From Planctomycetota bacterium (lineage in GTDB: Bacteria > Planctomycetota > Planctomycetia > Planctomycetales > Planctomycetaceae): DNA of 64,000 bases. Of this stretch, positions 46,032-56,240 are shown piece after piece. The stretch's first letter is position 1. Each line of letters begins with the position of its first letter. The stretch lies in the NCBI GenBank assembly GCA_030836185.1, contig JAURQH010000047.1:62001-126000 (forward strand), given 5' to 3'. Both the position numbers and the translations under genes were made by a program. A model generated the notes under the pieces. It worked only from the letters and a program-made list of their open reading frames with translations, did not search any database and was not told the origin of the DNA.

Positions 46032-48530
46032 TCATTCTCCCGAGTTGAACGCCGGCTCGGCGATCCCGGCATCATCGATCAGCCAGGGGGTCCAGACAAG
46101 TTGCACGTCATCGGTGCGGATGTCGCTCTTGCAAGGCGTTACTTCAAGTTCTTCGAGACCCAACTTCTCAGAATCCCAATGTTCTTCGAGTGATTTAACC
46201 TCTTCGTTCAGTTCTTTTTCGAGAGCATCCTTGTCCTGTTTGAGTGTGGAGACTTTCTCTTTCGCACGTACAACATCATCTCCTTGCTGAGATGCTCGCC
46301 CCATTGATCGTGCCGAGGTCGTGGCTTTGGAAACATTCGTACGTGAGGCAATCTTGCGTCCGAATAACGCACCGAGCAACGTCGAGCCGATGCTGAGATA
46401 AGAATCGTTTCTGGCTTTCGCGTATTGAGACTCTTCCCGTTTGACGGCGGCTTCGGCCGTTTCAATGCGACCTTGTAATGTCGCGATTTTGGAACCGAAT
46501 TTTTTGCGTAATTTTTCGACATCGACATCCCGTTGTTCCGACACCGCTTGTCGTATCCTTACTCGAAAATCCCCTTCCGTTTCTCCCGGTTCGGAATAGA
46601 GTTTCAGATCGGTACACTTCCAAACATTCACACGTTGAGTCTCATAAAACTCGGCCTTCAGTCGCGAGGTCCACCGCTTCAGGTTTGTCTTGTTGAGCAA
46701 CTTCGACGGAACATCGGCAAACACGGCTTTGGGATGAGGCTCGGATGTGAATTGAAACTGATGCGAATCGACGGGGGTCGCATCTTCCCAATCCGGTTCT
46801 GTAATATTGTTGTCAAACGCTTGCAGCAGTCCCGCTTCCCGCCACTCATCGACTTTGTAAGTCGAACGCACAAAATGCAATTCGCCCGTTCCCAACATCA
46901 TAGGACGATAAACCAAACGACTTGATTCAGAAATTGGTTGTGAGAGATCCAGAAAAGTCTCTTTGACGTAATCGGGAATGACAGGTCGAGCAGCGGCCGC
47001 CAAAGATGTCATCTGGGGAGCAGGCTGAGCCTTGGCTTTTGTCACTGAAGGTATGTGGCCGGGAGCAGTCGAGGTTGGCTTTTCCTCAACCTTTGGACGT
47101 AACGGATCCATCAAGGTTTTGATCTGCTGACGAGTCAGGGGACCGCGCAGATACGATAACGCCCACCGAGTTTGAAACGTCACGGGTCGGTTTTCATGGA
47201 CGTTATTCATCAGAAAGACGCGGCGACCGAGACCAGCCAGCGTGGCTTCCATTTCTGCTTTGTTGAACTCCTGCCCCGCTTGAATCGAGGCCCCTTCGAG
47301 ACCTTCCAGCACTCGGGCTTTATCTCGTTCGGTTTGTAATCGACCTAGGAACCAGGTTCCTGTATTGGACAGACCTTTGTAGTCGAGATCGACGGGGTTT
47401 TGAGTGGCCAAGACACATCCCAATCCGTATGCGCGAGCCTGTTTCAGTAACGTCAACATCGGCGTCTTGGAAGGAGGGTTCTTTGTTGGTGGGAAGTAGC
47501 CATACACTTCGTCCATATACAAAATTGCCCGCAAGCTCGATGTCCCCGGTTGCGTTCGTACCCAAGAGAGAATTTCGTTAAGCAAGATTGTCACAAAAAA
47601 CATACGCTCGGGGTCGGAGAGATGAGAGATGGACAAAATCGACAGACGCGGCTTCCCTTCCTTCGTGTAAAGCAGCCGTTTGATGTCGAGCGGCTCGCCT
47701 TCCAGCCAACTGGCAAACGTGGGAGAGGCCAGAAGATTATTCAAGGTCATCGCCAACTCAGTGCGATCTTTGGGCGGATAAAACGTCTCCAAGTCGAGTA
47801 CACCGACGGAATGGAACGGCGGGTTCTGAATCTCTTTGATCAAAGAGGGAATATCCATGTCACGACCAGAAAGCCACGCCGTCTGGAGAATGTTCGAAAT
47901 CAGGATATGCTCGCGGCTATTAAGCGGATCCCCCTCAATTCGAATGAGCGCCAGTAATCCCGAGGCCGCCGATGAAACCCGTTCCCGAAAGGCTTCGGGA
48001 TCATCCAATATTTGCTGCGCTGGTGCGTTAAAAGATCGTAAGACTGTGATCGGTAAACCGGCAGTGCTTCCCGGCGTGTAGATGGCCATATCGACCGCAT
48101 CGCGGAACCGTTTGATTCTTCCCGGAGACTGCCCCCAGGAAGCGAGTCCTTCTTTCCACATGGTCGCCGTCTTCTCGGCATACTCATCGGGAGACATCCC
48201 TTCGCGGGCCGCTTCACTCTCATCAATCCACGGCCGAAAACTCTTTGGATTCATTTCTGGGAACGTCAAAAAGACGTTACCGAGATCCCCTTTGGGATCA
48301 ATGGCGATGACGGGAATGTTATCGATGGCGGCTTCTTCGAGCAGAGACAGACAGAGTCCTGTTTTCCCACTCCCCGTCATCCCGACACAGACGGCATGTG
48401 TTGTCAGGTCTTTGGAGTCATAAAGAATCAAATCATCCCGGCATTCGCCCGCTTCCAAATCGTATTCTTTGCCAAGATAGAAGGCGCCCAGTTTTTCGTA
48501 TTGTGGTAACGCAGTTTTCACGATGGTCAC
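46032..48530 (-). CDS. HerA/DUF87-like P-loop ATPase
   Basis: 832 residues; GTG 48530 is the first start and no clear ribosome site decides it. Walker A is GMTGSGKTGL (50-59) and Walker B is AILYMDEVYG (about 336-345), typical of HerA/FtsK-like translocases. The second half, after ALSYLRGPLTRQQIK, holds a Pro/Ala linker, a less familiar region, a coiled coil with a small Gly/Ala-rich segment (LGALFGRKIAS) and a Glu-rich tail. No nuclease such as NurA is adjacent. It could be a DNA-processing or membrane-associated ATPase; the role is unassigned. Confidence 0.82.
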   Translation of the reverse strand: MTIVKTALPQYEKLGAFYLGKEYDLEAGECRDDLILYDSKDLTTHAVCVGMTGSGKTGLCLSLLEEAAIDNIPVIAIDPKGDLGNVFLTFPEMNPKSFRPWIDESEAAREGMSPDEYAEKTATMWKEGLASWGQSPGRIKRFRDAVDMAIYTPGSTAGLPITVLRSFNAPAQQILDDPEAFRERVSSAASGLLALIRIEGDPLNSREHILISNILQTAWLSGRDMDIPSLIKEIQNPPFHSVGVLDLETFYPPKDRTELAMTLNNLLASPTFASWLEGEPLDIKRLLYTKEGKPRLSILSISHLSDPERMFFVTILLNEILSWVRTQPGTSSLRAILYMDEVYGYFPPTKNPPSKTPMLTLLKQARAYGLGCVLATQNPVDLDYKGLSNTGTWFLGRLQTERDKARVLEGLEGASIQAGQEFNKAEMEATLAGLGRRVFLMNNVHENRPVTFQTRWALSYLRGPLTRQQIKTLMDPLRPKVEEKPTSTAPGHIPSVTKAKAQPAPQMTSLAAAARPVIPDYVKETFLDLSQPISESSRLVYRPMMLGTGELHFVRSTYKVDEWREAGLLQAFDNNITEPDWEDATPVDSHQFQFTSEPHPKAVFADVPSKLLNKTNLKRWTSRLKAEFYETQRVNVWKCTDLKLYSEPGETEGDFRVRIRQAVSEQRDVDVEKLRKKFGSKIATLQGRIETAEAAVKREESQYAKARNDSYLSIGSTLLGALFGRKIASRTNVSKATTSARSMGRASQQGDDVVRAKEKVSTLKQDKDALEKELNEEVKSLEEHWDSEKLGLEELEVTPCKSDIRTDDVQLVWTPWLIDDAGIAEPAFNSGE

Positions 48531-48730
48531 TCAATCGGTCAGAAGAATGTAAAGAGAATGATCTTCTGATTTTCATAGGAACCGGGTTCAGAGTCCAGCC
48601 TTGAACACGGAATCCTGACATTTCGTCAGCCATTCGCGCTGCAAATGTTTGTGAGAGAAAAATGTATCCGTATTGAGTACCGATTCGGTTATGCTGGAAA
48701 GAGAAATCATTTCAGAAAGCTCGATCAACG

Positions 48731-49348
48731 ATGACTGAAAACGAAGGCTCGCTAATTTTTACTCTGCTCAATCGAGCCCGGGAAGGAGACGATCATGCGC
48801 GCGATGAATTATTCGAAAAATGTCGGGCTTACGTCGGCTTCATGGCACGATCTCAGATGGAAACATGGATGAATGCCAAAATCGATGCGTCTGACCTGAT
48901 TCAACAAACCATGATGGACGCTCATCAGGGATTTGATCAATTTCGTGGGAAATCGGAAGCCGAATGGATTGGTTGGTTGAAGAAAATACTGCAACATAAC
49001 ACCGTCGACTTCTGTCGAAAATACAAAGGGACAGAAAAACGAAACGCCAATCGTGAAGTTTCATTTGCGCAATCGCAATCACAAAGTTTGTTTCGAGGCG
49101 CGGCAGAACCCGATGCCAACGAAGAAACTCCCAGCGAAGTGATCATGCGCAAAGAGAATGAAATTCTGCTGGCAGACGCGCTCTCGAAACTCCCCGACGA
49201 TTATCAGGAAGTGATCTATTTGAGAAACATGCAACAACTGCCATTCCAAGAAATCGCTGACAAAATGGAGCGATCTCAAGGAGCGGTTCAGATGTTATGG
49301 TTGCGAGCCATCAAACAATTGCAGGAGCAGATGCAGCATGTCGAATGA
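48731..49348 (+). CDS. ECF-type RNA polymerase sigma factor
   Basis: The 205-residue protein has sigma-2 (ASDLIQQTMMDAHQGFDQFRG) and sigma-4 (LPDDYQEVIYLRNMQQLPFQEIA) regions with a helix-turn-helix (MERSQGAVQMLWLRAIKQLQ). Its gene overlaps the next kinase gene by 11 nt. Sigma-kinase pairs are common in planctomycetes and suggest the kinase controls the sigma factor. Confidence 0.92.
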   Translation: MTENEGSLIFTLLNRAREGDDHARDELFEKCRAYVGFMARSQMETWMNAKIDASDLIQQTMMDAHQGFDQFRGKSEAEWIGWLKKILQHNTVDFCRKYKGTEKRNANREVSFAQSQSQSLFRGAAEPDANEETPSEVIMRKENEILLADALSKLPDDYQEVIYLRNMQQLPFQEIADKMERSQGAVQMLWLRAIKQLQEQMQHVE

Positions 49349-51017
49349 TGTCGGTGATCGTCCGACTCCATCTGACGAGTCCGAAGAATTGCTGTTTGCG
49401 CAATTGGAAGCCTACACCCAAGCGCTTCAGGTGGGAGAACACACCACTTGTGAACGCATCCTGAATGAATCACCAGAGATCGAACCCTTCATCGGGTGTC
49501 TGGGAAATTTGAATGACTTCAGTGTGGTGCAGTCTCGTTCGCTGGCTGACATTAATCTTCCCGAATACGCACCCACTATTTCCAGTGGCTCGGGATCGAG
49601 TTCCTCGTTCGGCTCATCCATGCTCAAACCGAACCAGACATTCGGAAAGTTTGAGATTGAAGAAGAGCTAGGCCGTGGTGGAATGGGTGTTGTGTTTCGA
49701 GCGCGTCAAACAGACCTCAAACGCGATGTTGCCATTAAGGTCATCCGCTCGCATCAATTGGCTGATGACGAAGATTTACGGCGTTTTCAGATCGAAGCCC
49801 AAGCCGCCGCAAGATTGAAGCATCCCAACATTGTCACCGTTCACGAAATTGGTGAAGTCGAGGGACAACATTACTTTGCCATGGATTATGTCACCGGGGA
49901 CACATTGTCCGACCGGTTGAAATCTGGCCCTTTGGACATCGAAGAAGCGGTCACATTATTGATTCCGATCTCTCAGGCGGTGCATTATCTCCACGAACAT
50001 CAGGTCATGCATCGTGACTTGAAACCCTCAAATATTTTACTGGATGAAAACGGTAAGCCATTGGTCACCGACTTCGGGCTGGCCCGAATTTTTGGAAACG
50101 ATGATGACCAACAGACACAAACCGGCGTGATTATCGGGACACCCAGTTATATGTCTCCCGAACAGGCAGCCGGTCGCGTGAAGCTGATCACCAATCGCAG
50201 CGACATCTATTCGCTGGGAGCGATTCTGTACGAAATGTTGACCGGGAAACCCCCCTTCAAAAAAGACCACCCACTCGACACGATAGTCCAAGTGATTGAA
50301 CAGGAGCCGTTGCTACCGCGACGATTGCGCTCGGGGCTTCCTCGTGACTTGGAAAAAGTCTGTCTGAAATGTCTCGAAAAAGATCCCGACAAACGGTACG
50401 CAACTGCCGAAGAACTGGCAGAAGACTTACAGCGATTTTTGCAGGGCGAACACGTTCAAGCAGCTTCACCATCGTTGATCAGTCGCGTGAATCGTTGGTC
50501 TCGTCGATTTCCTGCCGCGTCTTCACGCTGGGCCGGAGTGCTCGCTGCCGCGACGATTGTTCAAGGACGGTACTGGATCAGCGGAGTCGAAAGTCAGCCC
50601 TATCATAATGAAGTCATGACGATTCTCGGCGTGTGGGCCATTGTGATTGGGTTGTTTCAATTTCTTGCCGCGAATCGGACTGTGAAAACATATCTGGAAT
50701 ACGCCTGGGCCGCGACGGATGCTCTCCTGCTGACGTTTGTCTTATTGAAGGTGCCCGAAGATTTGGGACCGCTGGTCATTGGATATCCCATGGTTGTCGT
50801 CGCTTCGGGGATGTTTTTCAACGTGCGCGTAGTGGTCTGTTCAACGATTCTATCATGTCTTGGATACCTGGGACTTTGGCGATGGCATCCCACCGAACCC
50901 TATCTGCCACATTACGGAGTGATCTTCATGGTCACTCTCGGAATTCTCGGAGCAGTCACCGCGGCACAGGTCCGAAGAGTTCGCGTCTTGAACCAGTATT
51001 ACGAATCGCGACAATAA
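49338..51017 (+). CDS. Membrane Ser/Thr protein kinase
   Basis: 559 residues. The kinase domain (about 100-365) has GRGGMGVVF, VAIKVI, HRDLKPSN and DFGLAR, so it should be active. The last third has about five or six membrane helices (from VLAAATIVQ to VTLGILGAVTAA). A Ser-rich stretch precedes the kinase. It overlaps the ECF sigma gene by 11 nt, supporting a shared function. Confidence 0.92.
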   Translation: MSNDVGDRPTPSDESEELLFAQLEAYTQALQVGEHTTCERILNESPEIEPFIGCLGNLNDFSVVQSRSLADINLPEYAPTISSGSGSSSSFGSSMLKPNQTFGKFEIEEELGRGGMGVVFRARQTDLKRDVAIKVIRSHQLADDEDLRRFQIEAQAAARLKHPNIVTVHEIGEVEGQHYFAMDYVTGDTLSDRLKSGPLDIEEAVTLLIPISQAVHYLHEHQVMHRDLKPSNILLDENGKPLVTDFGLARIFGNDDDQQTQTGVIIGTPSYMSPEQAAGRVKLITNRSDIYSLGAILYEMLTGKPPFKKDHPLDTIVQVIEQEPLLPRRLRSGLPRDLEKVCLKCLEKDPDKRYATAEELAEDLQRFLQGEHVQAASPSLISRVNRWSRRFPAASSRWAGVLAAATIVQGRYWISGVESQPYHNEVMTILGVWAIVIGLFQFLAANRTVKTYLEYAWAATDALLLTFVLLKVPEDLGPLVIGYPMVVVASGMFFNVRVVVCSTILSCLGYLGLWRWHPTEPYLPHYGVIFMVTLGILGAVTAAQVRRVRVLNQYYESRQ

Positions 51018-51049
51018 AGCAGTGTCGCCGAGGGAGAAAATAGATCGGC

Positions 51050-51238
51050 TTACGAGTAATCTTTGAAAGTCTCGTATCCCATGTAGCCAATGAGACCAGC
51101 ACCGATCAGAAACATGATATCGAGCAGGAACTGCCGTCCATAAGGGATGGCAATGGCCATATCGAGAGCCGCGCTGACACCGACAATACCTGCCAGAACC
51201 AAGGCAACAATTACTAGATATCTCGAAACATTCGACAT
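51050..51238 (-). CDS. Small two-helix membrane protein
   Basis: A 62-residue protein with two likely membrane helices (RYLVIVALVLAGIVGVSAAL and FLLDIMFLIGAGLIGYMGY). Start ATG 51238 has no strong ribosome site, but the even hydrophobic pattern supports a real gene. Function is unknown. It converges on the kinase gene (32 nt gap). Confidence 0.6.
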   Translation of the reverse strand: MSNVSRYLVIVALVLAGIVGVSAALDMAIAIPYGRQFLLDIMFLIGAGLIGYMGYETFKDYS

Positions 51239-51424
51239 TCAGCCGTTCCGATCGTCTTCGGGCGAAATCACTATTACAAATCGTGTCAACTCAACATGTT
51301 TCGTCAACGAGGACGAGTATAGAACACCCGGGGGGGGCGAATCCACCCCGCATTCCAGAAACACGTCCGAATCAGTTCCCTTGACTGATTCAGTCCCTAT
51401 AACCGGACCGAATTTCAGGGGTTT

Positions 51425-51832
51425 TCACGGCTGACAAAGCTCGACCACGTAACCATCCGGGTCTTGCAAAAAGAGCTGGACGGCCCCATCAGGACGTGAT
51501 TTGGGTTCTGAAATAATTGTGGCAGACTCCGCTTTTGCGGCCTCAAAACAAAACTGAACGTCTTCGACGAGGAACGCAAAATGATGATTGCGTGTCGTCG
51601 GTTCACCGGGGCGAATCTCTCCAGCCGGTCCTGATTGTCCATGTTCGAGAATCAGGTGAATTTGTGTGTCTCCCGCCTGAAACCATTTTCCAGCGAAAGT
51701 AAAATCAGGGCGAGGAACATCCTCCATTCCCAACAGACCGCAATAAAATTCTTTACTGGCTTCCAGATCTTTCACAACCAACGTGACATGATCGAGGGCT
51801 TTGACCTGAATCGGTGTGGTCATTTTATTCAT
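51425..51832 (-). CDS. VOC-family (glyoxalase-fold) protein
   Basis: A 135-residue single-domain protein of the vicinal oxygen chelate family: LDHVTLVVKDLEASKEFY, IHLILEHGQSG, NHHFAFLVED and LQDPDGYVVELCQP. His and Glu metal ligands are present in these motifs. Members include glyoxalases, dioxygenases and resistance proteins; which is unclear. ATG 51832 or the ATG three codons later may be used. Confidence 0.88.
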   Translation of the reverse strand: MNKMTTPIQVKALDHVTLVVKDLEASKEFYCGLLGMEDVPRPDFTFAGKWFQAGDTQIHLILEHGQSGPAGEIRPGEPTTRNHHFAFLVEDVQFCFEAAKAESATIISEPKSRPDGAVQLFLQDPDGYVVELCQP

Positions 51833-51925
51833 GAGTTCGCCATTTCAAAAGTGTGTGAATTCTCTTGATCTTGTTCCGACCGAAAGCAGATTGCAAGTCG
51901 CAATCTTGTCCTCAAAACTACTGAA

Positions 51926-52648
51926 CTATATGAATGAAGCCGAAGTCGGGACGATAATGAGTTCTGGCACTCGCGCCCGTGCTGGAAGACACGCCACCAT
52001 GACGGCTGTCGCCGCCACATCTTCGGGCTGCAATATTCGGGCACGATGCTCGGCAGAAACCGGAGTCGGTCGGTCATCCAGAATCGGAGTTTCCACTTCC
52101 CCCGGATGAATGTTCGTCACGCGGATTTTGTTTTCATGCTCTTCCTCACCGACCGTCATACCAAGAGCTCGCATCGCATATTTCGAAGCGTTGTAAGCAA
52201 GGCCACCCAATGGGTTCGAGCGAACACCCGAGATCGAACAGATGTTGATGATCACGCCATCCTGTCGCTCGCGCATTGAAGGCAATACAGCTTGAACGCA
52301 ATGGAACGCGCCAGTCGCATTGATCTTAATGAGCTTGTCCCAATCGTCGGGATTAAGTTCGGCGACTCGTCTCTTCTGAATGTTGGTGCCTGCCGAGTTG
52401 ACGAGAATGTCGATGTGTCCGAGTTCATCGGCAGCCCATGCGAACAAATCTTTGACACTTTCACGATCCGAAACGTCACAAGCATGATATTTGAAGTTGG
52501 TCCCTTCAGCGGTTTCTTTCAACTTCTCTTCACGACGCCCGGTGATGGCAACCTGACATCCGAGATCGGCCAGCCCATGCGCAATGGCGGCTCCAATTCC
52601 CGTTGCTCCTCCAGTAATTAGCGCAACTTTTCCTGCGAGTATCGACAT
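51926..52648 (-). CDS. Short-chain dehydrogenase/reductase
   Basis: 240 residues with TGGATGIGAAIA cofactor motif, NSAGTNIQ and the S...YNASK active site (YNASKYAM). A GAGGAA site precedes ATG 52648. NAD(P)-dependent; the substrate is not predictable. It is oriented with the VOC gene 93 nt downstream. Confidence 0.92.
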   Translation of the reverse strand: MSILAGKVALITGGATGIGAAIAHGLADLGCQVAITGRREEKLKETAEGTNFKYHACDVSDRESVKDLFAWAADELGHIDILVNSAGTNIQKRRVAELNPDDWDKLIKINATGAFHCVQAVLPSMRERQDGVIINICSISGVRSNPLGGLAYNASKYAMRALGMTVGEEEHENKIRVTNIHPGEVETPILDDRPTPVSAEHRARILQPEDVAATAVMVACLPARARVPELIIVPTSASFI

Positions 52649-52772
52649 CGTATTTCCTCATCTGTGACTTCAACGTCTATCTATGATTCTCTATTGAGGC
52701 TCACATTATACAGCGGTGCCACATCCGATGCGAGCAGTCAGAACACTTTGAAAGGCTGTCATCTGAAGATGA

Positions 52773-54176
52773 TTACATGTTCGTCTTTGCATCAGCCGCT
52801 TCGCCCAGCATTTTTCCGAGAGATTCATTCAAAGCAACATCGTGATCATGATTCTGTGCATAGATGCGGAAGATCAGAAAGCTGGTCGGAACTGACCGGA
52901 ACAATTCATCATCCAATAACTCTTGAGCGTCTCCATACGCCGGATCGATCAAGTAGTTTTGGCCGCCCGCAGGAAGTCGCCCACTTGGACGGTGATAATG
53001 GCGAGCCACATCGACTTTCAGAGGGATCTCGTTAATCGCTTTCGGCAATCGTTCTCGGACCCGTTTTTCCACGATTTCAGGTTCGGAAAAGATCGACATT
53101 TGCTCGGCTGCTCCTGTGTGAAAGAACATTGACTTTTCACACGCCATCTTCCAGCCAAGTTCCCGGCAGAGAATTCGATTCCAGCGTTCGCCAATGTCTC
53201 TTTTTCGAGGATCGTCGCTATCGGCCCACCGTTTTACATCGACAAGAAATGTGGATTCGGTGAGTTTGCAATATTCATCCAGATGTTCGAGGGGATTTCC
53301 AGGAAACAGATGTTCCATAATCTCGCCGAAAATGTCTCCCAAAGATAAATCGAGTGAACGTACCGCGCGATGAAAATAAATGGATCGGAAGAGATTCGCA
53401 CGCGTTTCGATAAAGTTAATGAGAGTCGACAACCCACGAACATGGATTGTTAATCCCGAAGGCGTGAAGAAGCTGTAATGAAGTAGCCGTGAAATATCGA
53501 ACGAACGAAGCGAGTAGCCTGTCATGTAGGCGTCTCGCAAGACAAAGTCCATATTATCGACCGTATAGATACCGCTGAATAATGCGCGCAATTTGCGCAG
53601 CCAATCGGGTTGTCCTTCGTGGTCATCTCGGCTTTTAGGCCGACGGATTAACCAGGAGATTTGTCGAGGTTCGAGTTCTTCTAAAGGCTGTAACTCTCCT
53701 CGTGGGTTCCGACGGATCTGTCGCAACAAATCCCCTAATTCATGTTCAATGATATGAGCGCCGATATCTTCATGTGTCAGGTCATACTGGTCGAGATAAT
53801 GATCATCAAAGAAATGCCCGAACGGTCCATGTCCAACATCGTGTAATAACGCCGCCATTCTCACCAAACTCTCGACGTAACCGCGAGAGGGAACATTGTC
53901 GCACGCTTCAACCAGCGAATCGTACCAATGTTCGATGACTCGGGACGCGAGATGCATTGCTCCCAAGACATGCTGAAAACGCATATGTTCGGCGGAAGGA
54001 AAAACCCACCAAGCCGTTTGCAACTGATGAATTTGCCTCAGGCGCTGGACCCACGGGTGATCAATAATTTCCTGTTCAGAAACTTCGCCTTCAGGCAGGG
54101 ATCCTTTTGAGACAAAGGGAATGTAGCCGTGAATCGGATCGTGGATGAGACTTTCGAGCTCAAAATCGCGGACCAT
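52773..54176 (-). CDS. HD-domain phosphohydrolase (dGTPase/YwfO-like)
   Basis: The 467-residue protein has the metal-binding HD set: His69 in RFQHVLGAMHL, His112-Asp113 in LLHDVGHGPFGH, and a later Asp in YTVDNMDFVLRDAY. The N-terminal IHDPIHGYIPF is typical of the SAMHD1/YwfO group. Probable (deoxy)nucleoside triphosphate triphosphohydrolase. The ATG overlaps the stop of a 28-codon upstream frame. Confidence 0.9.
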   Translation of the reverse strand: MVRDFELESLIHDPIHGYIPFVSKGSLPEGEVSEQEIIDHPWVQRLRQIHQLQTAWWVFPSAEHMRFQHVLGAMHLASRVIEHWYDSLVEACDNVPSRGYVESLVRMAALLHDVGHGPFGHFFDDHYLDQYDLTHEDIGAHIIEHELGDLLRQIRRNPRGELQPLEELEPRQISWLIRRPKSRDDHEGQPDWLRKLRALFSGIYTVDNMDFVLRDAYMTGYSLRSFDISRLLHYSFFTPSGLTIHVRGLSTLINFIETRANLFRSIYFHRAVRSLDLSLGDIFGEIMEHLFPGNPLEHLDEYCKLTESTFLVDVKRWADSDDPRKRDIGERWNRILCRELGWKMACEKSMFFHTGAAEQMSIFSEPEIVEKRVRERLPKAINEIPLKVDVARHYHRPSGRLPAGGQNYLIDPAYGDAQELLDDELFRSVPTSFLIFRIYAQNHDHDVALNESLGKMLGEAADAKTNM

Positions 54177-54262
54177 CAGAACTTCCCGTCATAAATCTCA
54201 GGAGAATTGCTATCGGCACGATGATAACTGATGAGACCCCTCTTCGGATAGTTGAGTTTCAT
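54176..54262 (-). CDS. Possible 28-codon upstream ORF coupled to the HD gene
   Basis: The frame MKLNYPKRGLISYHRAD... ends with TGA overlapping the ATG of the HD gene by one base (TGATG). No clear ribosome site, and the frame continues upstream to alternative starts. It may be a leader peptide, or chance. Confidence 0.25.
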   Translation of the reverse strand: MKLNYPKRGLISYHRADSNSPEIYDGKF

Positions 54263-54354
54263 TGTAGTACCCTCCCCGGATTCGCATGATCCAGACGGAC
54301 TGCCGTGCGTAGAGAGAGTGGTTCTGGTATTTTGAGGATCGTCCCTTTCAGAGA

Positions 54355-56202
54355 ATGATTGATATGTTGCCTCCTGAAGAATCTCCAGAATTTCTTCGCT
54401 TTCGAGCAAGTCAGCACGAGCGCGGGTCAACTCGACTCGTGCAGACAGAGATGTTTGCACTGATCACTGCCATCGTGACACTCGCGATTCGACACGGCTT
54501 GCGGCAGTCCTCCGATCAGCAAACCGATTTACTCGGCGTTTTAATCGTGATGGCTTCCTTGACGATAGCCGTCTCTTGTATCACCCGCTATCGGTGGAGC
54601 CTGCGGCGTTCTTCATTTTTGAAAGAACACTGGGCCAAGGTGAGTTTTGCGGGGCTGTTTTGCTTTGGCTCAATGCTTGTGTTCTCAACGGCGCATTTAC
54701 TACCGTTTATCGATGGACCAGCAGGACAAAGGTTTGAATGGTTGTATGTCTATTCGGAAGGATTGATTCTGGTCTTGGGATTACTCCAGGGCCTGTCGGC
54801 TAGTCGGGCGTATACCTCCAAAGGAATTAATCCGGCACTCTTGTTGGTTGGGTCGTTTGTTGTCTTGGTGATGATTGGAACCTTCCTGTTGATGTTGCCT
54901 CGTGCTCGTGCTGTCATGCCAGGAGATTCTGTCGTCGAGAGCGCACCGTTTACGACCGCTCTTTTCACGGCAACTTCAGCCAGTTGTGTGACCGGATTGA
55001 TTGTCGAACCGACGGGAACGTATTGGAGCCGCTTTGGACAATCGGTCATTCTGGTTTTGTTCCAGATCGGTGGACTGGGCATCATGACATTTTGTGCTCT
55101 ATTCATCGCGTTGGCGGGTCGGCACCTGCAAGTTCAGGAAACAGCCACACTCAGAAAATTGCTCGATTCAGATCGGTTAGCAGACGTTCGACAATTGCTG
55201 ATCACCATTTTAATTTTTACGTTTACCGCCGAAATAGTGGGTGCATTCCTGATGGCGGGATTGTGGCCGGATGCCGCTCCGAGCGAACAAGCCTTTCAGG
55301 CGATTTTTCACTCGGTCTCGGCTTTCTGTAACGCGGGGTTTTCCTTGACGGACAACAGTTTTGTCGGGATGGCAGATCGCTGGCAGATCTAGTTTGTTGT
55401 ATCAGGATTGATTGTCGTGGGTGGTTTAGGGTTTGGTGTCGTTTTCAACTTGTATCGAGTTCTTCGCAAAAAAATACGTGGGCCAGGGAAACGGTACGCG
55501 ATACGTGAGAATTTTTTCACTCAAACCCGGCTGAGTTTGACTTCGCGATTAGTCCTCTATTCGTCAGTCAGCTTGCTGGTGATTGGGACATTGGGGTTTG
55601 TCTTGTTGGAGTCATTTGCTTCAACCGGAGAAGATTTTACTCAAGTCGCCTGGAGCGATGCCTGGTTTCAATCGGTCTCTTTCCGAACCGCCGGCTTTAA
55701 TACCGTCGATCTCGGAGAGCTACAAACCACCACCAAAATGTTCGCCATCGGCATGATGTTCATCGGAGCATCCCCCGGATCAACGGGAGGTGGCATCAAA
55801 ACAATCTCGGTCGCATTGGTCCTCTTATCGATTGTTTCGTTACTCAAAGGTAAGGACCGAGTGGAAGTTAGGCACCGCAGAATTCCTGCAAACCAAATTC
55901 AACGAGCGTTTCTCGTCGTCACATCGGGTTTGTTCATTGTCATGGTGGCTACTTTTTTACTCGTCTTGTTTGAAGCCAAACCCGCACAATTAATCGACCA
56001 TTTGTTTGAAGCAACCAGCGCCTTTGCGACCGTCGGTTTATCGACCGGCATTACCGCAGAATTGACGACACCCTCTCGAATCGTCATCGTGTTCACGATG
56101 TTTATCGGTCGAGTCGGCCCATTGACGTTGCTGCTGGCATTGGCGGGAAAACAAAAACGTCCCGTCTACGATTTACCGGAAGAGCGAGTTGCGCTGGGTT
56201 AA
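54355..56202 (+). pseudogene. TrkH/KtrB-type potassium channel subunit interrupted by one in-frame TAG
   Basis: A single 616-codon frame is broken only by TAG at 55390-55392 (codon 346, in WQI-stop-FVVSGLIV). All four pore filters of the Trk family are present: SCVTGL (210-215) and FCNAGF (324-329) before the stop, FRTAGFN (443-449) and FATVGL (557-562) after it. A protein ended at the stop would have half a pore. The halves are otherwise undamaged, so a recent mutation, sequencing error or readthrough are the options. ATG 54355 is used; an ATG three codons on is an alternative. The intact TrkA partner follows by 38 nt. Confidence 0.85.
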
Positions 56203-56240
56203 TCGACTTACCGATTCCTACATTATTCGGATAGACAATC

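Noticed and set aside
46533-46925. 130-codon open frame opposite the HerA-like gene
   Set aside because: It is antisense to an established coding region.
48538-48570. Hairpin CAGAAGA/TCTTCTG before the HerA-like gene
   Set aside because: Short arms and a 15-nt loop make it likely to be chance.
51330-51337. G8 homopolymer
   Set aside because: It lies in a spacer without a clear promoter or coding effect, so nothing can be claimed.
51369-51395. Overlapping hairpins between the VOC and small membrane genes
   Set aside because: Two 6-7-bp arms overlap with no T-run, so a terminator or regulator call is too weak.
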